Source of the DNA: Hyaloscypha bicolor E
Taxonomy: Eukaryota > Ascomycota > Leotiomycetes > Helotiales > Hyaloscyphaceae
Direction of reading: 5' to 3'
Length of the DNA: 64,000 nucleotides
Assembly (NCBI RefSeq): GCF_002865645.1
Contig: NW_020194618.1
Span: 1 to 64,000, forward strand
Shown: positions 57,028 to 64,000 of the stretch, one piece after another
Numbering within the stretch: the stretch's first letter is position 1
Layout of the letters: each line of letters begins with the position of its first letter
Translations under genes and position numbers: made by a program
Notes under the pieces: generated by a model
Seen by the model: the letters and a program-made list of their open reading frames with translations, nothing else
Told to the model about the DNA's origin: nothing
Database searches by the model: none

Positions 57028-57774
57028 TTATTCCTGCTTCGCTTCGCCCTTAGTCACGCCTCCCTCGCCCCCCTTCCTCCCAAGCACCCAAAGAAATCCC
57101 ACATTCCGTCCCCCAACCAGCCCCTCATCCTCCCACACTACACTCCCCTCCAACACCTCCAGCCCCGCCTCTTTCACCATCTCCATGGTCTTCCCCTCAT
57201 CCCAACTACTCCAAAACATCCCACTCCCCTCTGCCAACCAGCTCTCCTGCCAGGCCTCCTCACACGCACTCGCCGAAAAGTTCGCCAGAAAATATCCTCC
57301 CGGCTTCAACCAGCTCTCAATTCTCTTCATCAGCGCAACCTGCTCTTCCCTCGGAAGATGAATAATGGAATAAAACCCCACCACTGCATCGAACGCCTCA
57401 TCAGGGAAGGAAAGAGCGTGCATATCGCTCTTCACAAACTCAACCTCCGCTCTCCCCTCCCCTCCTTCCCCTTTAACATTCCCTCTAGCAAGTTCCAGCT
57501 GCGTAGCAGAAATGTCAACCGCAATGAGCGAGCTCGCGTGCCGAGCCAAGATCTGGGTACAAGGGACGCCAGCGCCGCAGCCGAGCTCTAGGATTGATGC
57601 TGAAGCGGGAGGGGGCAGCAAGGGAAGCAGTTTATGGAGGTAAGTGAGGCGGGGAGAAGGGAAGGAGGATGTCCATTCTAGGTATGCGGGAGCGATCTTG
57701 TCGTAGCTTTGCTCGACGATTTTCTTGGAGGGGTGGGGAGAGGGGGTTGGTTCAGCGGAAGCGGGTTGTGCCAT
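57028..57774 (-). CDS. Class I SAM-dependent methyltransferase
   Basis: An intron-free gene of 248 aa. The start region YDKIAPAYLEW is typical of small-molecule methyltransferases. Motif I ILELGCGAG is at about residues 61-69, the acidic end of strand 2 is AVDIS, FVKSDMHALSFPDEAFDAVV covers motifs II and III, and GFYSIIHL and LKPGGYFLANF follow. This is a Methyltransf_11/25 type fold. The substrate cannot be read from the sequence; relatives act on small metabolites, lipids or tRNA-like substrates. There is no signal peptide or membrane span. It stands alone between gene-free regions, 533 bases from the WD40 gene stop, and 21 kb from the multicopper oxidase, so a link to the PKS is not supported. 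Confidence 0.88.
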   Translation of the reverse strand: MAQPASAEPTPSPHPSKKIVEQSYDKIAPAYLEWTSSFPSPRLTYLHKLLPLLPPPASASILELGCGAGVPCTQILARHASSLIAVDISATQLELARGNVKGEGGEGRAEVEFVKSDMHALSFPDEAFDAVVGFYSIIHLPREEQVALMKRIESWLKPGGYFLANFSASACEEAWQESWLAEGSGMFWSSWDEGKTMEMVKEAGLEVLEGSVVWEDEGLVGGRNVGFLWVLGRKGGEGGVTKGEAKQE

Positions 57775-58307
57775 TGTTCCTGTTGAAAAGAGAAAGACGT
57801 GGATGGTGAAGTAACTTGTCCAAAGGTGGGGAGGACATACAACTTATGCGGAACTCCCCCTTTTGAAACTCCTTGTACCCCGCGGGCTTTCATGCATGTA
57901 AGTGAGTCACGCCGAAGCAAGGAGATCACGTGGCTGTGTTGGATTGCTTCATATGCAGATTCAGGCTATACGGTCATTCTTACGAGAGAACGTGAGAAAA
58001 TCTCAGCAGGCCACTTGGGAGCGTCAATGAATTTGGGGTCTCCCTTGCCATGATTGCACAGCTGACGAGAGAGTCGTCACTCGTCCGCAAGCCGAAGAAA
58101 CCTGCCCATTGCCTCAAATATTCATGTATCTATAACTATGTACTTCTGTCAATATGTCACAATTTGAAGGGCTACCAAAAAGCACTTGCCGAACACCTCC
58201 GCCAATATGCACCAATGTTTCCCAACCGCCCAGCACCTATGCACCCATATCTACAAATTTGTGCCCCGAATCTATGCCGAATTGCACTTGTACTCGGTAC
58301 ATCGGAC
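57775..58307. other. Intergenic region
   Basis: 533 bases: methyltransferase promoter side and WD40 gene 3' flank. No gene seen. Confidence 0.5.
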
Positions 58308-60524
58308 CTATCTGTATCTCATCCTTGATCTCATGTATCGATTGGACGACCGGGCGTAGAACTCGGGATCATGCTCCAGCTTCTCGTTAACCCTCGCTCC
58401 CATCTTCGGCTCCGCATCATCATCCTTCGCTCCGTCATTCCAAGAATGAGTTGTGCATGTTCCTGTTGACATGCCGTAGCCGCTCCATGCGGATGCTACG
58501 ATCATAGGTGCGCTGGGATGCCAGCTTGCGTCTCTGACGCACGTTCTCCATTGTGTGGGAGTAGTGTTGTCCCAGCCCATATCCATGTTCGAGGCAGGAA
58601 ATGGTCGGGAGTTTTTCGTTGCTTCGAAGACGTCGATGACTCCAGCGGGTGTGGCATCCATGTTCCAGATGAATACCTTCCCGTCCTCACTTCCTGAGTA
58701 TACGTATCTTGAGTTCGTGCTTCCTGGAGGGGAGAAATGGCATCTGATTAGGGTTCGTAGCACCTTGTGGCCTCGGAAAGTAACCAGAGAATTATCATGA
58801 GGATCTTGATACCAATCGTCCTCATCGTACGTGCCCCAGCGATAGTCGAAGTGATGTTCCCTTGTTGCTCTTCTCTGAGGCTTGATTCTCTCAAAGTCAC
58901 CGGACTGCATGACCATTCGGAGATCCCAAAGCTTCATGCTTTGGTCTTTCCCATTACTCAGGATATATCCTAAGTATCGAGTCAGAAGATACTTTGCAGT
59001 AAGGGAAGGTTGTTACTTACGGCCATCACCCTTGCTGTCAATATAGGTGAGTCCTTCAATATGACCAACAAAGGCTCCTGCCGCACGACTGTCTCCAAGA
59101 CTCCTAGTATCCCAAACTTTTAAGGTCGTGTCATCAGAACCAGAATATAGGATGTGCGGCGAAGAAGAGTCAGCGAAGCAAACTGCATTAACGTCCTCGT
59201 CATGGCCGAGTATTCGATGCAGGGAACGCCGGGATTCAATGTCATAGACAACGATGGATCCGCCCGAAGTGCCAGCAACCAATCTCTGGCCATCTCCGGA
59301 GTACCGGATTGACCAGATATTAAAAGGTCCTCTGAACCGCATTCGCTGAGTAAGAGTGGGCCGACCATTACCCATATCTGCTAACTCCAGAGTATATGGA
59401 TCTCCCATATCGTTTGGATCGGTTGGTGCCAGGCATACTTGGCTTGTGATGGAAGTGTATGCTAGATATTTATTGTCCGGGCTCAGGGTAGCATCCGTGA
59501 GGGTCCATTGACCGAAAGGATATTCGACAGTTTTGTAATATCGCCACTTGTAGGGGTTCGAAGTATCGTACATCCGGACATGGTAGTCCTTGTTAGCAGA
59601 AAAGAAGAAGTTTCCGTCATCAGAAAATTGGCCTAGGGTGTTGTTAGCATCAGCGGCATGCTGGCGATATGCTGCGTACCTGAGTACACCGGCTCGTCAT
59701 AGTGGATGATCATATCGGCTTGGGTGGAAGGTATCATTCCCTTGAGCTTTTGTTAGCTCAAATTATAGGGAGTGGACAGCTGCTCTGACCTGAGCTAAAA
59801 CCCTATTGTTCAGCTTCTCCGTCGCAGAATTTCCCACTGCCAGTTCTCTTTCCATGATTCTCCATGCCAGTTTCTTCTTCTTTCCCAACGACATCTTGTC
59901 CCTAGAGGTGACGACTTGTGCTGGATTCGCACCAAATAAGCCGGAGTTCATGAGTTCTGTGCCGGCATCACTCGGGACTTTGGGAAATCGATTTGGGTCT
60001 GGCTTTTGTCGTCTCCGAGCCCATCTGGGATTCCAATCTAAATCTTCATCCTCGTCGTCGTCTGGGGCAAAGCGGAAAATCCGTCCAATTTCGGAATTCT
60101 GTAGTAAACGCAAGACCCGTCGTCTCGTCCGGGCGACTGCAAATTGACTGATAAGCAGGAGGATCTGAAGAATAGTAATGTACGGCATGTGCTCACTCCT
60201 TTCGTCGTTTTCCGCTTGGGTCTCGTCTATGTTACTGGGTTCTTCCTCGATTTCGACCCGGATGTCGCCAAATTCCATCTCGTCCTCTGAGGGTAATTAG
60301 CTTGGGATGTCGTCCAGACGGGTATATCTCGAACCTTCCTGTCCATCTTCTTCCTCGGCTTCATCTTCGACACCCAGTTCGCCAGCGAGTAAGCGTTCGA
60401 GATATGCCTGTGCAAGGTTCTCTCCTTCCGACTGCTCCTCTTCGTCCTCTTCCCCGCCCGGCTCGTAATCAGGGTCGGAATCGCTGCTCATGCGAGCGTC
60501 AGGCGGGTTCGAACTTGAAGCCAT
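58308..60524 (-). CDS. WD40-repeat protein, DCAF11/LEC14B family
   Basis: Exons 60524-60335, 60286-59790, 59740-59680, 59632-59021 and 58969-58308 give 673 aa. A possible extra 60-bp intron inside exon 2 (GTGAGC donor, ending TTTGCAG) would give 653 aa; the frame is open either way. The N-terminus is very acidic. After KLNNRVLAQ come WD40 blades: HYDEPVYSGQFSDDGNFF, TLTDATLSPDNKYLAYTS, NIWSIRYSGDGQRLVAGTSG, DVNAVCFAD with LYSGSDDTTLKVWDTR, and YILSNGKDQSMKLWDLR, then YVYSGSEDGKVFIW. The family acts as a substrate receptor of CUL4-DDB1 ubiquitin ligases (human DCAF11/WDR23). The first intron is supported by a GCTAAT branch and phase. The start was chosen as MASSSNPP because the upstream text looks like leader. 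Confidence 0.87.
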
Positions 60525-61985
60525 GCTTGTGGATGCAATACTTTGGAGCTGTTGTAACTGTTCTGTCTCGACACTCGACACTCGACACCCACACTGCGCA
60601 CACCCGGCTTGGGTCGAGGAGATAGGTTGATGGTGAGATTGGTAAGTGTTGAAGTTGTCGATAAACGATGATGAGACTTCTATCGGGACCCCACTTGATT
60701 TCCGCTCCATCCCTGCACCATCGATGTTATCCGGACTTAAATCCTTACGTCCGCCTGCGGGGAGAGATTCATACATGTTCCAACGCTTATTTTGCATTTT
60801 CTCTTCTAGCACTTCCCTTCGCATGCTCGCCGAAGTTTTGGCAGCATACGAAAGGCATCAATACTCTTTTTAAGATGCCTCCCCAGACAATTCAGGGTTG
60901 GATTTGCGCCAACAAGGAGTCTGTGCTACGTTCCGAGCCAGGGCAGGGGCGCAAGCAGTCCTGGAGAGCTGTCTGCATCAACCATATTCTTGAACATTGC
61001 ATCAATTCCCAGCACTCTATAGGACATCTGAAGGAGAAATTTAGCACACTGCTCCCTCGGCCAATAGCAGTCTCTGGACTTGTAGCATTTTTACAAACTC
61101 GCAGACCAGATTTTCTTTTCTGAGCGAGTGTCGTCGGCTTCCATTTGATGCATGGCCGTCAGCGGACCCACCGCAGGTGACAAGCAGGGAGGCATGAGGG
61201 TGCTGTCCACTGAAACAGGCGCATATAGTATTATCGCGTTAGAAAGTTCTAGTGACTTTCTGTGCTTATCTCCATGCTCCTAATACTGCTACAGATTCTA
61301 TGTATGTTCCCATTTTTCATCGGCTTCCTTGTATTGATGATTTTCTGACATTCCCGACTGCTCGAAACGCTGTAAGGGCCAATACGATATTATGACGTGT
61401 GGGGCTCAAGGAATCTAGAGTTCAATAGACCTTCCTGTTACTCTCCCCCCCCCTAATTAAATGTAACAGTGGGTCCCCGCAAAACCAGCCTGGCACGGTC
61501 CAGTTGCCATACCAAAAAACCCCTGCACTTGGACCCACTGTTACATTTATTTAGGGGGGGGGGAGAGTAAGACGTCCGGTTCAGCTTCGCGAAACAAACG
61601 AATGAGACTTGGGCCCTGTTCTACGGAGTAGGCCGTTAACCGACTTACGAAGTAAAAAGAAGGAGTGGTGCAGCTCCCGCGGACTACTGCAGCTCCCAGT
61701 GGCGATCATGTCCACGTCCCCTTGGCAGGCTTAGTAACCACACGCTAAGCCAGCCGAATGATAATCAACAATACGTTGTATGCTCGAATGAAACAGCAAT
61801 CGTATAGCAATCCATGTAAGCAATTGGCTGAGGCGACGCGGAATCTCCTCGAAGCTGTCTCGGGCTGACGTGAGGTTGATTTGCCATTCTGATAACCGGC
61901 CTACTAGTTCACGTACATGAAAGCATCCGACGTTCTCCCTCTCAACAGATAAAGAAGTCACTTTCTCCATTCTCACTTCTCAACT
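60525..61985. other. Intergenic region with a MITE
   Basis: About 1.46 kb between two divergently transcribed genes. It holds the MITE at 61441-61567. No other gene is supported; an open frame at 60668-61123 has no family resemblance. Confidence 0.5.
61441..61567. mobile_element. MITE with 36-bp terminal inverted repeats and TA duplication
   Basis: Left end CTCTCCCCCCCCCTAATTAA then ATGTAACAGTGGGTCC (to 61476). The right end is the inverted copy from GGACCCACTGTTACATTT (61531) to GGGGAGAG (61567). TA flanks both sides (61439-61440, 61568-61569). Only about 54 bases lie between the arms, so RNA or single-stranded DNA from it would form a long hairpin. No coding capacity. Same family layout as 52541-52749. 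Confidence 0.88.
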
Positions 61986-63508
61986 ATGGGCGACTTATCT
62001 GAAAACCAGTCTTCCCTATCGCTCCGCGATGGCGTTGCAGATCCTACTGCACTCGAGACCTTCCTTGCTATCAATCCGTCAATCGAATTCATCCGTTTTC
62101 AATGGGTTGACTTCTCCAGTGTTTTGTTTGCGCGTGTTGCCACGAAAAAGTTCGCCCGGTCTCTTGCTACAAAGCACGAGCCAATCACAACACCTGCTCC
62201 TGTCCTTACCGCTCTGACTGTCAATGGCGAATTTCAATTCGAGGACTATGACATTGGCGACGCTGAAGTTTGGCCAGACTGGTCCTCCCTCAAAGTGTGC
62301 CATTATCATCCTAGCCATGCACAAGTCATGTGCTTTGTTTACGAAGGCGGGGAGAAAGACGGCAAAGGCTTTCGGCGTTGTCCTCGCAGTCGCCTTCAAG
62401 AGATCACCAACACCGCCAAGAAAGAGCACGACATTGATTTACTTGTGGGCATTGAAATCGAGTTCTGCATCTTCGATGATTCCAAAGGGACACCTGAACA
62501 TCTTCCCATCGCTCCAAATGCTTGGTCCGCAGCTAGTTTGAACAACAAGTACACGCCAATAATCGAGGAGATTGTGCACTCGATCACGAAAGCCGGAATC
62601 GACGTGAGGCAGGTAAGGCTTATTCTCATACTAATTTGCTGTGTCCTTCTATGAGAGCTAGGAGCACAGGAGTTGTTTCGGGAGCCGGCATGATTCCTTG
62701 GGCATTGTGTCTTGAGAGCAAGGCGGCTCTGGAGCTCTCAGCTCCCTCATGTACCCTTGGGATTTTACCTTGCTAATTTGCGGGGCAGTTCCATAGCGAA
62801 GGCGGTCCCGGTATATTCGAGATCTCTCTCGAGCCTCTTGCTCCGCTGCAAGCAGAAGATTCGTTGATCTACTGCGAGGAGTCCATCAAGAACATCGCTC
62901 GACAACATGGGCTGCGTGCCACTTTGTTCCCCAAGCCATTTGAGAAGTTATCGGGTATTGGACTTCATCACCATTTGTCCATTTCCCAGAAAGACAAGGA
63001 AGATGCTTTCTTAGCGGGCTTGTTAGAGAGCTGGAAATCACTGGCTGCATTTTTCATGCCAAACTACGATAGCAATGCCAGGATTTACCCTGGTGAATGG
63101 ATTACATGGAGTGAGCAGAATAAGAGTGCTACCATCAGGAAAGTCAGACCTGGCCATTGGGAATTAAGAAGTATCGACGGCACGGCAAATCCGTATCTCA
63201 CCATGACGGGAATCCTCACTGCTGGACTACTCGGCATCTCGAAGGACAAGAAATTGATGCAGAAGGATCACAAAAAGATTGCTATTTTGGGATTCGACGA
63301 CAAAGAGGTCGAGGAGTTTGGCATAAAGGACAAGATGCCAACGAGTTTGAAGGAGGCGCTTGGGAACCTGAAGGCGAATGAGGAGTTGAAAGAGGCTTTG
63401 GGACCGGAAATCATTGATCGGTATCTGAAGATCAAGGGGAAAGAGGAAGAAATTTTCGGAAAGCTGATTCTATCTGAGAGGAGGGCGCTGTCTATGGTTG
63501 TCTTTTGA
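61986..63508 (+). CDS. Glutamine synthetase-like enzyme (type I / FluG-like C-domain)
   Basis: Two exons (61986-62612 and 62789-63508) with a 176-bp intron give 448 aa. The N-terminal beta-grasp part reads IEFIRFQWVDFSSVLFARV. The catalytic part has GIEIEFCIFD (metal Glu residues), FHSEGGPGIFEISLEP (third Glu), GLHHHLSIS (nucleotide/metal His) and HWELRSIDGTANPYL, whose Arg and Asp match the substrate-binding RxPD/G block of glutamine synthetases. These enzymes join ammonia or an amine to glutamate or a related acid using ATP. Fungal stand-alone copies and the FluG C-domain have diverged substrates, so gamma-glutamylation of an amine is as likely as glutamine formation. Catalytic residues look intact. 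Convergent with the gene at the window's end. Confidence 0.85.
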
Positions 63509-63758
63509 GTGCACTAAACGAACACCTCCTCTGCTTATATTGATTTGCATCATTCCGTTGGCATTGTTTGAAATGAGGCCCGTTGAATTAGATTTGATGT
63601 TTCTCAAGAGATTTAGCACGAGAGGCATAGAGATTGTCATTTGCCTATCTATCCAACAAGCACCAGCCCCCGAGTTATATCACACATCGATTCACATTCT
63701 GTTATTTCTTGAAGATGATATACTTGCGCTTTCAGATTTTCCCAGATAGCCCCCCTGT

Positions 63759-63781
63759 CCTTTTTTTTTAATAAAAAAAGG
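63759..63781. terminator. T-tract/A-tract inverted repeat between convergent genes
   Basis: CC followed by nine T, AAT, seven A and GG forms a nearly symmetric inverted repeat in the 322-bp space between the stops of two convergent genes. The A/T tracts on both strands suit bidirectional transcript end formation. The function is inferred from position only. Confidence 0.4.
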
Positions 63782-63830
63782 TCCGCACTTTAAACGTAAG
63801 ATCTTACCATCCGGCCTAGACCCCCCGCAC

Positions 63831-64000
63831 CTACTCACCCTCTTTCTTCGCACTCTTCTGCCAAGCAAACTCCTACCAATCGTTAGTCTCAAACCAAATA
63901 TATATGCAAAAAGCGAACTTACAAGTTTACTCCCCGCCCCTGACTCAATAATAACATTAACTACAACCGGGACATTCGCCTTGAAGCCCTCCTCTGTAGC
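63831..64000 (-). CDS. Thiamine-diphosphate enzyme, C-terminal part (2-hydroxyacyl-CoA lyase-like)
   Basis: Only the end of the gene is inside the window: exon parts from 64000 to 63923 and 63872 to 63831, with an intron (GTAAGT donor). The residues ATEEGFKANVPVVVNVIIES, then GSKLEFAWQKSAKKEGE before the stop, fit the last strand and tail of oxalyl-CoA decarboxylase/2-hydroxyacyl-CoA lyase proteins. In that family a PxLVNVxIDP strand is followed by EFxW. Such enzymes split 2-hydroxyacyl-CoAs (peroxisomal alpha-oxidation) or decarboxylate oxalyl-CoA. The catalytic core lies outside, so the assignment is tentative. Confidence 0.55.

Noticed and set aside
56776..57591. 271-codon plus-strand frame
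   Set aside because: Most of it is antisense to the methyltransferase gene, whose motifs are clear; the free N-terminal part alone is not recognisable.
57028..57774. Methyltransferase as part of the PKS cluster
   Set aside because: More than 20 kb and about eight conserved housekeeping genes separate it from the multicopper oxidase.

Overview
The window looks like nuclear DNA of a filamentous ascomycete (Pezizomycotina, possibly Leotiomycetes). The genes carry many short introns (about 40-120 bp) with GTAAGT-like donors and CTAAC-type branch sites close to the acceptor. The gene families (non-reducing PKS, CFEM protein, Tay1/Teb1-type Myb protein, DUF6594) are fungal. The first 14 kb is an extreme AT-rich island with the marks of repeat-induced point mutation (RIP). 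I can name the class only by inference; no rRNA or mitochondrial marker is present.

Layout. 1-14215: gene-free AT-rich island holding at least three decayed Tad1-like LINE copies (plus at about 580-3030, minus at about 6800-10130, plus at about 11640-13500), a purine-rich LINE tail and a 17-bp tandem repeat. 14338-14712: a kinase-like gene fragment at the island edge. 15271-35607: a secondary-metabolism region with a condensation-fold acyltransferase (-), a 2OG-Fe(II) oxygenase (-), a SAT-KS-AT-PT-ACP-ACP-TE non-reducing polyketide synthase of 2123 aa (-), an Frm2/Hbn1-type nitroreductase (-) and a secreted laccase-like multicopper oxidase (+). A small membrane protein (+) and a broken, divergent histone H3-like gene (-) sit between them. 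36337-37951: a decayed NACHT/ankyrin gene.

38692-64000 is mainly conserved housekeeping DNA: a CFEM GPI-anchored protein, Cms1, CENP-T, Surf1/Shy1, a UBX-domain protein, a two-Myb telomere-binding candidate, a DUF7704-type membrane protein, a decayed DUF6594 gene, Nop6, Rac GTPase, a methyltransferase, a DCAF11/LEC14B WD40 protein, a glutamine synthetase-like enzyme and the 3' end of a thiamine-diphosphate enzyme. Three MITE-like elements lie between genes; two of them (52541-52749 and 61441-61567) share terminal inverted repeats and TA target duplications.

How genes may work together (inference): the PKS would release an aromatic polyketide that the oxygenase, acyltransferase and multicopper oxidase could hydroxylate, acylate and oxidatively couple. 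No cluster transcription factor or transporter is visible. Exon models were built by hand. Each intact model gives a coding length divisible by three with no internal stop, which is the main support for the splice sites.
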